From the NCBI RefSeq assembly GCF_001595985.1, contig NZ_LOJJ01000005.1:1-64000 (forward strand): a stretch of 64,000 nt of DNA, given 5' to 3'. Position 1 is the stretch's first letter, and every line of letters starts with the position of its first letter. Below the pieces are notes generated by a model. That model had not been told where the DNA came from and did not search any database. It worked only from the letters and a program-made list of their open reading frames with translations. The position numbers and the translations under genes were made by a program. Below are positions 8,246-15,067 of this stretch, piece after piece. Source of the stretch: Polynucleobacter sinensis. GTDB taxonomy: Bacteria; Pseudomonadota; Gammaproteobacteria; Burkholderiales; Burkholderiaceae.

Positions 8246-8548
8246 ATGAATCAAGAAAAAGGAATTAGAGTAATTGGATTTATTACAAACGAAATTGAAG
8301 AGAAATATCTTCCGGTTCCAGATAACTACTTATTTAGCGAGAAGGATATGCCAATCGAATTAATTGAAGATTTAAAATTAAACGGTTGGCAAGATAGGAG
8401 TGGAAATCTATGGTGGGGAAAAGATTTTCAACCCAATCCTGTCAAAGGAAATGACGGAAATATTTATCTTTGTTTAAGTGATGCAGATATGGAGGATCCT
8501 GAGCGTAGCATATCAAGAATGATGCTTGCTCAATCGATGCTTCACTAA
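8246..8548 (+). CDS. small hypothetical protein (100 aa)
   Basis: The frame is open from 8156, but the ATG at 8246, after an AAAGAAAG purine run, avoids overlapping the upstream gene and gives a compact 100-residue protein. It starts MNQEKGIRVIGFITNEIEE. It contains an aromatic centre (NGWQDRSGNLWWGKDF) and an acidic tail (DADMEDPERS). It is soluble, without known domains. It probably shares a transcript with the 79-residue gene upstream. A role in element regulation or replication is possible from context only. Confidence 0.5.
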   Translation: MNQEKGIRVIGFITNEIEEKYLPVPDNYLFSEKDMPIELIEDLKLNGWQDRSGNLWWGKDFQPNPVKGNDGNIYLCLSDADMEDPERSISRMMLAQSMLH

Positions 8549-8668
8549 AATGCATTGCAGATAGTGTAATTCCCGACAGAGTCCAAAACTCCTGAACCTA
8601 CATAATAGTGACAACTAATACGAAGAACAAAGTCACTCATTAATAAAAGTTATTCCCACTACGAAACT

Positions 8669-8752
8669 CTGATTTCAGTAACTTGAAATCTAGGAAATTT
8701 TCCAACGGGAAAATACTTTCCATGCTGATTTCATGTTGAAACACTTGAAATC
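8669..8752. other. candidate replication origin: paired repeats around a hairpin
   Basis: A module is present twice: CTGATTTCA followed by ACTTGAAATC, at 8669-8690 and 8725-8752. Each copy is itself an inverted repeat (GATTTCA/TGAAATC). Between them lies a perfect hairpin, ATTTTCC-AACG-GGAAAAT (8697-8714). The cluster is 70 bp upstream of the gene for a candidate rolling-circle initiator. Iteron-like repeats flanking a short stem-loop next to a rep gene is the usual arrangement of a double-strand origin. An operator for autoregulation of rep is the other reading. Confidence 0.5.
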
Positions 8753-8820
8753 ATAAATACAGATGTGACTGTCGTGTGATTAGTCGTGAACTTCACCTAA
8801 TCCACAGATAGTTACCCAAT

Positions 8821-9507
8821 TTGACCGACAACTCCCTTGAACTCATTGAGACTCAATTGGAGAACCTTTACCTAAAGATTATGAATACAGAACAATTAAG
8901 ACAATATGCAATAAAAGAACAGGAACTTTCCACAGAGTACCCCAATGAGTCACTTATCCACTCAGAGCGACTCAAATGGAATTCCTATCTATTCAAACCA
9001 ACCCATTCTGACCTTATAAGACTGTCATTGACTGAATATGTCTACAACCTAGTCAAAGACCAGAATCGATCCATATTCCATCTAACAACCACTTATAAAC
9101 CATATAAAGACCGAATCTATGCCCAAAGAGATATTGACCAGTTCTTTACTAATTTTTATGTGAAATACCTATTACCTGAAGTATTGAATACCAAGAATAT
9201 TCATACCGTAATCAAGAAATCCATCCAACCGATTACCTTTACCTTTACCGACGAACATCTACAGTCATTCGATTCAGACCGATTACACCATCATTCCATC
9301 CTATGTGTTGATCCAAAAACACTAGATTTCTTCCAATCCCTTTCTGAAGAGAATCCATTCCCATCCAATCTAGAACACACAAAGAAGATATGTACTAGTC
9401 ATATACGTGAATGTGATCCTATGACTCTCTTGTATTCGTCCAAGATGTTAGACAGATACCCTGACTTCCTTTCATTTCCAGACAAGTTCCACAGAGTTCA
9501 CCACTAA
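8821..9507 (+). CDS. candidate HUH rolling-circle replication initiator
   Basis: A 228-residue protein whose motifs match, in order, those of HUH replication initiators: F86-H-L-T-T-T (motif I, FxLTxT-like), H156-H157-H158 before a hydrophobic strand (motif II, HxH metal ligands), and Y205-S-S-K208 (motif III, YxxK with the nicking Tyr). Such enzymes nick one strand at an origin and stay bound to the 5' end. No helicase domain is present. The TTG at 8821 has no clear ribosome site; the ATG at 8881 would shorten the protein by 20 residues without loss of motifs. Paired repeats and a hairpin lie just upstream. The assignment rests on motifs alone. Confidence 0.5.
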   Translation: MTDNSLELIETQLENLYLKIMNTEQLRQYAIKEQELSTEYPNESLIHSERLKWNSYLFKPTHSDLIRLSLTEYVYNLVKDQNRSIFHLTTTYKPYKDRIYAQRDIDQFFTNFYVKYLLPEVLNTKNIHTVIKKSIQPITFTFTDEHLQSFDSDRLHHHSILCVDPKTLDFFQSLSEENPFPSNLEHTKKICTSHIRECDPMTLLYSSKMLDRYPDFLSFPDKFHRVHH

Positions 9508-9656
9508 TTTATGTGACCACTATCTATCTAGTGATTCCAAATTAACTAAATAACCATAAGAAACCTAGTCTTCACTAACTTCTCGTTACCCATGTCGGGA
9601 CAGTCAAGTGAGTTCTAGTCTTAGTTTCTACATCCAATTCTCCAAAGGAAACCCAT

Positions 9657-9860
9657 ATGTCGAATTTCCATATTGAATCTACCCCACAAGTTCAATACCC
9701 ATTACGAATCAGTCGAGAACTTAATACAAGATTTACCAAGATCTCATCTACAACCAAGATACCTAAATCAACACTAGGAAGACTAGGACTCTCAAGATTC
9801 TTAGATGACATTGAGGCAAGAGGAATTACTACGGTATTAAAAGAAATGGAATCTGTATGA
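9657..9860 (+). CDS. ribbon-helix-helix-like small protein (67 aa)
   Basis: ATG at 9657 has an AAAGGAAA ribosome site about five bases upstream. The 67-residue product has the pattern of Arc/CopG-type DNA-binding proteins: a short strand with alternating residues (QYPLRISRELN, about 13-23), a helix with a basic face, and a second helix (TLGRLGLSRFLDDIEARG). CopG-type proteins often repress rep genes of rolling-circle replicons, and this one follows the candidate initiator. Its stop overlaps the start of the next small gene (ATGA). Arc-family membership is inferred from pattern, not from a search. Confidence 0.6.
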   Translation: MSNFHIESTPQVQYPLRISRELNTRFTKISSTTKIPKSTLGRLGLSRFLDDIEARGITTVLKEMESV

Positions 9861-10030
9861 CACCCAAGGAACTGGAAAGTCTTGAGAAAGACTCTATATG
9901 CACAATACGTATTAGCAACGACTTGAAAGACCAAGTCATTCAATCTTCTCTTAATAAATTATTAAGTGCTATAAAACTAAACTTAAGGAAAGAAAAATTA
10001 ATTGTAATTTTGTTGAGAGATAAGTCTTAA
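9857..10030 (+). CDS. small hypothetical protein (57 aa), translationally coupled
   Basis: An ATG overlaps the stop of the ribbon-helix-helix gene as ATGA and opens a 57-codon frame ending in TAA at 10028-10030. The product begins MTPKELESLEKDS and contains a segment (ICTIRISNDLKDQVIQSSL) resembling the strand-helix start of another ribbon-helix-helix domain, followed by a basic, hydrophobic C-terminus. The coupling and similar layout suggest that the two small proteins work together, perhaps as a heteromer. Its 3' end overlaps the convergent gene at 10027 by four bases. Coding status is inferred from coupling. Confidence 0.45.
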   Translation: MTPKELESLEKDSICTIRISNDLKDQVIQSSLNKLLSAIKLNLRKEKLIVILLRDKS

Positions 10031-10935
10031 TCAGCGCAATTTGAGTTGTTGCATGTTGCAAGCAAAAGACTTGCGTTTCCATTTAAAAACCAGAGATGCG
10101 GACTTCCTCCATTTTGCAACACCCATGCACCTTCACTTACACGAATTGACATTTTTAATGGGTTAGACTTCTGAGTAATGGTTATGGGTAAAGTTTGAAT
10201 ATTAATCATTTTATTCACGGTACCCATACTTCCAGAAGTAGTTGCGGCAGACTGTTTAAGAGTTGAGTCAACCAAGTAAGTTTCTGTTGTAACACCACCT
10301 GAAGTGCTTGTATCACTCATATAAGCAGCACCTGTACCTAATGAATTCAACATAACAGTAGTTAACCCTAAGTTGGATACGCTAGATCCGCATGAAGAAC
10401 CAGAGGTGGGCACGGGTGAGTAATTGAGAATCGTTGCCTCAGTAGTCCAGCAAGTAGTTCCTGCAGTATTTGGCGAATTAACTCCTGTCCTATTTGCAGA
10501 AAACTGTGCGGTAGTTTGAACTATTACCGTAGGAGCAGATTCTATATATGCATAGTTATAAGTTACACCGTCTTTTAAACCACCTGAGAGCACTGATTGT
10601 GATGTAGGTTTTCCAGGAAAATTTGATTTCCCATCCTTCCGAACGGTCGTATAACTTCCATCGGAATTTGTCAGCAAATCAGTGCAGTTACCAGCGGCAA
10701 TATTGACAGGAGAGGATAGTGTCGGTGCAGTAGGTTTTGATTTGCATAATGCCACTCTATACACAGCAAATCTCATTTGAGTTGCGAGTGTATAACAAGC
10801 AAGTGAGTCATTAATTTTGCCAGAACCGTCCACTGTACATGCTACAGAACGTTGTGCGTAGGAGTTAAGTGAAAACGTGCAAGCAGCGAAGGAAATAGAT
10901 GCAAGTAGTATCGAATATAATTTGAGTGTTCGCAT
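10027..10935 (-). CDS. exported Cys/Ser/Thr-rich protein, partner of the barrel gene
   Basis: 302 residues. The N-terminus (MRTLKLYSILLASISFAAC) is an export signal; cleavage could occur after SYA (type I), or FAAC could act as a lipobox at Cys19. The mature part is rich in Ser, Thr and Asn with several Cys residues and long beta-like segments, typical of surface or secreted proteins. No known domain is recognised. The gene starts two bases after the stop of the inverse-autotransporter gene upstream, so the two are almost certainly translated together. This suggests that the product is displayed at the cell surface or uses the barrel. Confidence 0.7.
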   Translation of the reverse strand: MRTLKLYSILLASISFAACTFSLNSYAQRSVACTVDGSGKINDSLACYTLATQMRFAVYRVALCKSKPTAPTLSSPVNIAAGNCTDLLTNSDGSYTTVRKDGKSNFPGKPTSQSVLSGGLKDGVTYNYAYIESAPTVIVQTTAQFSANRTGVNSPNTAGTTCWTTEATILNYSPVPTSGSSCGSSVSNLGLTTVMLNSLGTGAAYMSDTSTSGGVTTETYLVDSTLKQSAATTSGSMGTVNKMINIQTLPITITQKSNPLKMSIRVSEGAWVLQNGGSPHLWFLNGNASLLLATCNNSNCAD

Positions 10936-10937
10936 TG

Positions 10938-11960
10938 TTAATACCCTACTGCGTAGAGTCCAAAATTAGGGTTTTGTGTTGCTTTGACAATCAAATTTTC
11001 ACGTCTGACTTTTTCGTATCTTCTCTCTTCCATACTCTTCAATTCGTATGCATTTTCAGAGAATCTAAATTGCTTTTGATTCGGACTTAAATCTCCACCG
11101 AAAATCCACATTAATTTTGCATAATTTGAGTTTGGTAACGCTCCATTGCTATAGTTGACTCTTCCTACATCTAGATTTAAACCATACCAAATTGGTCCCG
11201 TGATTGAGTACTGCATGCCATTTGTATTCGGAAGACCTGCCGTACCAGTCCAACTAAAAGTATTTGCCCTTAACATTGTTGTCGGCATGTAGGGGAATGC
11301 AATTGCTAGTTCAGCGTTATAACCACCCAGTGATTTCTCTTGCATGCCATTTGCTGCATTAACCCAACCACTTGTTCCCATGTAGTAGTTAAGATTTAAC
11401 TCGCCTACAGTCGTGCGAATCTCACCACCAACACTTGCTCTTTGATTGCCGTACGGAAATTCATAGTCATAAAAAGCATTTGTTCCCAGTAAAACCTTCT
11501 TATCTGCAACCAGTTGACGATAACCAAGACCAAAGTTACCAGTCGTTCTACTGCCTTGTGAGAAAACACTCATTTGAGTAAAAGTTGTGTGAATCTTATC
11601 CTCAGACTCATAGATTGGTCGCACTAGCAATATGTTCCATAGCGGCATTCCATTTTGCATGGTTGTTCCGCTAATTTCAGTCGTGCCCCTTTGATAAGAA
11701 AAGAGGTTATTTAATATTTCTTGCCCTTGCGCTGAAATTGCACTTGATGCCTGCCCTTTGATGCTATCCAAAACATTTCCTCCTCCACCTGTTGCTGAGG
11801 ATTGGGCAAGTTGGGCAAGTTTATCTGCAAGCGGATTACCGCTAACAGTACCTGTCGGGGAATTTGTACTTCCACCAAAATTCATGGGTGAGATATCTAC
11901 AGACTGTGCATATGCATAATTACATAGCACCAACAATCCAATTAATTTTAAATATTTCAC
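10938..11960 (-). CDS. inverse autotransporter (intimin/invasin-type) beta-barrel, no passenger
   Basis: 340 residues. A signal peptide (MKYLKLIGLLVLCNYAYAQ) is followed by a Gly/Ser-rich stretch. Then comes a region from about residue 65 that fits the inverse-autotransporter outer-membrane barrel: GNFGLGYRQL, LLGTNAFYDYEFPYGNQRAS and VGGEIRTTVGELNLNYY are typical barrel strands. Intimin and invasin continue with Ig-like passenger domains, but here the protein stops soon after the barrel with a charged helix (SMEERRYEKVRRENL) and a short tail. The next gene encodes a separate exported protein. The barrel probably sits in the outer membrane; whether it exports anything is unknown. Confidence 0.8.
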   Translation of the reverse strand: MKYLKLIGLLVLCNYAYAQSVDISPMNFGGSTNSPTGTVSGNPLADKLAQLAQSSATGGGGNVLDSIKGQASSAISAQGQEILNNLFSYQRGTTEISGTTMQNGMPLWNILLVRPIYESEDKIHTTFTQMSVFSQGSRTTGNFGLGYRQLVADKKVLLGTNAFYDYEFPYGNQRASVGGEIRTTVGELNLNYYMGTSGWVNAANGMQEKSLGGYNAELAIAFPYMPTTMLRANTFSWTGTAGLPNTNGMQYSITGPIWYGLNLDVGRVNYSNGALPNSNYAKLMWIFGGDLSPNQKQFRFSENAYELKSMEERRYEKVRRENLIVKATQNPNFGLYAVGY

Positions 11961-12113
11961 TAGGAATTTCTCGTAGATATTTCTACGTATCCTAACAGAC
12001 CGAAATTATTTAAGCATCAAAATTTATAATTAATTAGGTAATTTATAAAAAATCTAAGGGTAAACATACAAACTAGTAGATCTCTACTGGTTGATTTAAA
12101 TCATCTTCCCATC

Positions 12114-12299
12114 CTACGTTTTCTTTGCCATCCGTTGTCTCTGTTCAAACTCAACCGATTCCTGAAACTCTTTATATCGTTTCTCTTGTTCTTTGATGTT
12201 CAGAATGACTTCTTCACCAGTAACAATGGATTTATCTTTTAGAAGGTCATCTAGGGTCTTTTTAGGGGGTTTAATAACCTTCTTGAACATCTCTCTCAT
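12114..12299 (-). CDS. small charged hypothetical protein (61 aa)
   Basis: A 61-residue, very charged, helix-prone protein (KEQEKRYKEFQESVEFEQRQ), likely a coiled coil. Its start lies inside the end of the upstream 62-residue frame (29-base overlap), consistent with translational coupling. No strong ribosome site is visible. It may be a real small gene of the element or a chance frame; the paired arrangement and consistent charge pattern favour a gene. Confidence 0.35.
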   Translation of the reverse strand: MREMFKKVIKPPKKTLDDLLKDKSIVTGEEVILNIKEQEKRYKEFQESVEFEQRQRMAKKT

Positions 12300-12459
12300 A
12301 AGTCAATTCGGGTACGGGTTTCTGTTCTTGTATGAACATTACCTTTGACTCCTCTTTTAAGATTCTTTTCTTGATTTCCTCGATCCTCATCTCCTCCTCT
12401 TTTCTCAAAGAAATAAAGGGTTGTGGATTCATTTTTCCGACGAATTCTAGGTCACTCAT
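12271..12459 (-). CDS. small charged hypothetical protein (62 aa)
   Basis: A 62-residue Glu/Lys-rich protein starting MSDLEFVGKMNPQPFISLRK, with a helical middle (EEEMRIEEIKKRILKEESK). It precedes and overlaps the 61-residue frame downstream. It has no strong ribosome site and no known family. It lies between the terminator at 12504 and the barrel gene. Treated as a possible gene only. Confidence 0.35.
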   Translation of the reverse strand: MSDLEFVGKMNPQPFISLRKEEEMRIEEIKKRILKEESKVMFIQEQKPVPELTYERDVQEGY

Positions 12460-12503
12460 GTGAACATACTACCAAGGAATGATGGTTCAGAAATCCATAA
12501 AAA

Positions 12504-12527
12504 AGACCCTCGATTCTACGAGGGTCT
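12504..12527 (-). terminator. Rho-independent terminator of the lipoprotein gene
   Basis: On the minus strand AGACCCTCG, a six-base loop and CGAGGGTCT form a perfect 9-bp stem followed by a T-run. It lies 60 bases after the stop of the lipoprotein gene at 12588. Confidence 0.85.
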
Positions 12528-12587
12528 AGTGATGTTTTTGGAATGATTTCCTATAGTTCAGAAATCAGTTATTTTGAGAATCTTTCT

Positions 12588-13217
12588 TTACTGCTTCTGA
12601 AAGGCGGGGGATATTTTGCATTCTTCAAGTAATTTTAAAATGTTGGGATCGTTGAATTTAATTAGGACTACTGGCGAACCAAATTTTGAGGGTATTTCCA
12701 CGTGTAGTTCTGGAGACTTTAATTCAACCGCTAATGGGTTTGTAGATCCCCCAAGGAATAAAGTGGTTAGTCCAGCATACCCATCCAATCCCGAGAAGGG
12801 TACTATTGCTTGATTGCTAAACTCTCCCATTGCTAATTTTGCAAACTGTGATTCACCACTGCGCATTCGTAAATATGAAACGTCTTTCTCTTTGGTAATG
12901 ATTGACTGAGCGTCAGTCTTATCTCCTTTCGTATGCAGAACAAATTCAATATAGGCATCTTCTTCACCCTCGCAAACAATTGAAGTATCTACATATTTTG
13001 TTGGATACTGTTCGTCCATAAGTCGTGCTGTTACTAATATTGTTTTGGAGTTAGTGATTTTGTCTATCCTCTCACTAAATACCCATTTATTTTTTAATAT
13101 TGTTGATTCTCCAGTAAGTTGGTCGCAACCCAGCATACTAAATAATATAAATATTGCCGAAATAGTCTTTAGTCTTTTTGGGTATTGCTTATTCACCGAC
13201 GTAATCACTGGGTTCAC
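12588..13217 (-). CDS. predicted lipoprotein, unknown function (209 aa)
   Basis: The N-terminal signal sequence is basic (QYPKRLKT), then hydrophobic, and ends in a lipobox (SMLGC, Cys31). The product is therefore probably a lipid-anchored envelope protein. The mature part of about 179 residues looks mainly beta and resembles no family that I know. It contains a Cys pair (Cys in IVCEGEED and in LLEECKI) that could form a disulfide. It follows the exported protein at 13241-14074 by 23 bases on the same strand and ends in a good terminator, so the two form a small operon of envelope proteins in element B. Confidence 0.7.
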   Translation of the reverse strand: MNPVITSVNKQYPKRLKTISAIFILFSMLGCDQLTGESTILKNKWVFSERIDKITNSKTILVTARLMDEQYPTKYVDTSIVCEGEEDAYIEFVLHTKGDKTDAQSIITKEKDVSYLRMRSGESQFAKLAMGEFSNQAIVPFSGLDGYAGLTTLFLGGSTNPLAVELKSPELHVEIPSKFGSPVVLIKFNDPNILKLLEECKISPAFQKQ

Positions 13218-13240
13218 TCACTTGTCTAATTTTTTTATCT

Positions 13241-14074
13241 TTATAAATTTTTACAGTACTGATACTTTATTCCACTCAATTTTCTAATTTTTTCAGCAAA
13301 TGCAGTGTATTGAATATCAGTTTTTTTGCAATTATCTACACAAGAGATTTTAGTGATTGTCACTGAATCAGAAGATTGATCATAATTAAGTGAGAGTATT
13401 ACGTCCTCATCGAACATCCTTGTTTTCATATCAATGACATTCCCTCTGAAGGAGTATTTTGCTTCCAAACTACCTTTACTAGAAACATCATAGAAAAACT
13501 TCTCTATTTCTTCTTTATCAGCACTGCTTGCACTAATCCACTTTGGATTTTGCTTACCAATTGTTAAGGTGGAAATAAATCTTCCAGGAATTGGATTTGG
13601 TAAAAACCCAATCATTTCAATTGCGTCTGATTTTGAATTTTTAATATTTTCGGAGCAACTAATACCTGTGTAGTCTTTTGAAATCATCCACATATGCGGG
13701 CGAAATATTGCGTTTTTAGTTGCATCCGCACCCCCTTCAGTTGCACATAAAAAATTTAACTGAACATCTGTTGAATTATTTTTGATTGCTAATATTTTTT
13801 GTTTATTTGAAAAAGAAATAATTACATTTTTATTTTGACTAGAGGCGGACCAATAATCATTTTTCTTGTCATAGTTTGTATCATCCAACTCTTTTCCATT
13901 CCAAATAATCTTATCTTTTATTAAACCCCTTTCTAAAGATAGCGACATTGGTTTTTCGGGTTGTCTAAATTTGCTTCCAGTTGGGGATTCCAAGAATTCA
14001 CAAATCATATTTTGTGTTTCTGCATGTGCATAGAATGTCAAAATTAAAAGTGCTGCTAGCAATATATTTTTCAT
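13241..14074 (-). CDS. predicted periplasmic protein, unknown function (277 aa)
   Basis: Starts MKNILLAALLILTFYAHAE, a clear type I signal peptide with a cleavage site at AHA. The mature protein of about 259 residues is Lys-, Asn- and Ser-rich, with a likely beta structure and Cys residues near both ends (IICEF-like start, SCVDNCKK near the end). These could form disulfides in the periplasm. No family is recognised. It is cotranscribed with the lipoprotein gene downstream. The strong AT bias matches the rest of element B and differs from the core genes right of 15000. Confidence 0.65.
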   Translation of the reverse strand: MKNILLAALLILTFYAHAETQNMICEFLESPTGSKFRQPEKPMSLSLERGLIKDKIIWNGKELDDTNYDKKNDYWSASSQNKNVIISFSNKQKILAIKNNSTDVQLNFLCATEGGADATKNAIFRPHMWMISKDYTGISCSENIKNSKSDAIEMIGFLPNPIPGRFISTLTIGKQNPKWISASSADKEEIEKFFYDVSSKGSLEAKYSFRGNVIDMKTRMFDEDVILSLNYDQSSDSVTITKISCVDNCKKTDIQYTAFAEKIRKLSGIKYQYCKNL

Positions 14075-14114
14075 TTTTTTCCAAGTTTTCGATCTAGAAC
14101 TAATATTAACTTCT

Positions 14115-14690
14115 TTATAGAATTGAATAAACAGTGCCTATACCTATTTGTAGTTCTTTTGCAATTTTTTTAATGCCCATACCTTTGCTCCTAAGCAATT
14201 GAATTGCGTTTTTCATACCATCATTCATCTTTGTCGGTCTACCCAATTTCACGCCTCTAGACTTTGCCGTTTGAAGTCCTGCAATCACTCGCTCTCTGAT
14301 GAGTTCTCGTTCATATGCTCCTAATGCTCCCAATATCGAGAACATCATTTTTCCCATCGGGGTGGATGTATCAATCGCCTGCTGATGAAAGAATAGGTCA
14401 ACTTTGAGTGATTCGAGTTGATTAAGTAACTCAATAAGATTCTGCAAAGACCTGCCGAGTCTGTCGATTGACCAACACATGACCATATCGAATTTGCGTT
14501 GAGTTGCCATCTTCATCATTAGATCAAGGGCAGGGCGCCTTGCTTTAACCCCTGAGATGCCTTCATCGATGAACTCTTGAACGATGGTGTAACCCATTCG
14601 TTCTGTGATTAGTCGTAGTTCAGTGAGTTGATTCTCACAAGTTTGTTTGTCTGTAGACACTCGTGCGTAGAGTGCGACTCGTTTATTCAC
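14115..14690 (-). CDS. serine recombinase, resolvase/invertase type
   Basis: A small serine recombinase. The N-terminal catalytic domain has Y-A-R-V-S-T (ALYARVSTDKQ, catalytic Ser), IDRLGRSL and ALGAYERELIRER. The C-terminus has the KLGRPTK hinge and a helix-turn-helix (GIKKIAKELQIGIGTVYSIL) that binds the recombination site. The frame is open from 14783, but the extra upstream residues are atypical. The GTG at 14690, after AAAGG about nine bases upstream, gives the usual size (191 aa). It lies just inside the tRNA-Lys end of element B and may resolve multimers or invert DNA; no site is identified. Confidence 0.88.
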   Translation of the reverse strand: MNKRVALYARVSTDKQTCENQLTELRLITERMGYTIVQEFIDEGISGVKARRPALDLMMKMATQRKFDMVMCWSIDRLGRSLQNLIELLNQLESLKVDLFFHQQAIDTSTPMGKMMFSILGALGAYERELIRERVIAGLQTAKSRGVKLGRPTKMNDGMKNAIQLLRSKGMGIKKIAKELQIGIGTVYSIL

Positions 14691-14781
14691 TTTAGATAAC
14701 CTTTCAGAAATGGTGGTTCGGTATCTGGAAGGTAAAGGAGGGCGGGGGAATGGCAAGAATGTTCTGAAGTGAACAGGCAAC

Positions 14782-14813
14782 AAAAAACCCGCAACTCTAA
14801 TGAATATGCGGGT
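14782..14813 (-). terminator. Rho-independent terminator downstream of tRNA-Lys
   Basis: On the minus strand ACCCGCA and TGCGGGT form a 7-bp stem with a 13-base loop, followed by six T. It lies about 90 bases after the 3' end of tRNA-Lys and before the recombinase gene, so it separates tRNA transcription from element B. Confidence 0.8.
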
Positions 14814-14904
14814 CTCAGGTTTTTACTGCAAAAGTATAATAATTCACACTAATATACTTTTCTCTAACTAAGTTCAGAATTTATTTAATTAAATCAAGAA
14901 CTTA

Positions 14905-14950
14905 TGGTGGGTCGGGCGAGATTCGAACTCGCGACCAACGGATTAAAAGT
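14905..14950. repeat. att site within tRNA-Lys, right end of element B
   Basis: A 46-bp exact copy of 5603-5648. It covers the tRNA from the anticodon loop to CCA. The two copies bound about 9.3 kb. Confidence 0.88.
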
Positions 14951-14980
14951 CCGCTGCTCTACCGACTGAGCTACCGACCC
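14905..14980 (-). tRNA. tRNA-Lys(UUU)
   Basis: The minus strand folds as a full tRNA: acceptor GGGTCGG/CCGACCC, D arm AGCTCAGTCGGTAGAGCA, anticodon loop CTTTTAA (anticodon UUU), T loop TTCGAAT and encoded CCA. Bases 14905-14950 are repeated exactly at 5603-5648, so this gene is the integration site of element B, which restores the tRNA 3' end. Confidence 0.97.
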
Positions 14981-15067
14981 AGTAAAGACAGAAATTATAG
15001 CAAGAACTTGGTTTGGCTTCCCTGAGTTTGCTGGGGCTGCCCTCTGTGCCTTGTAGTTACAAGTGCT

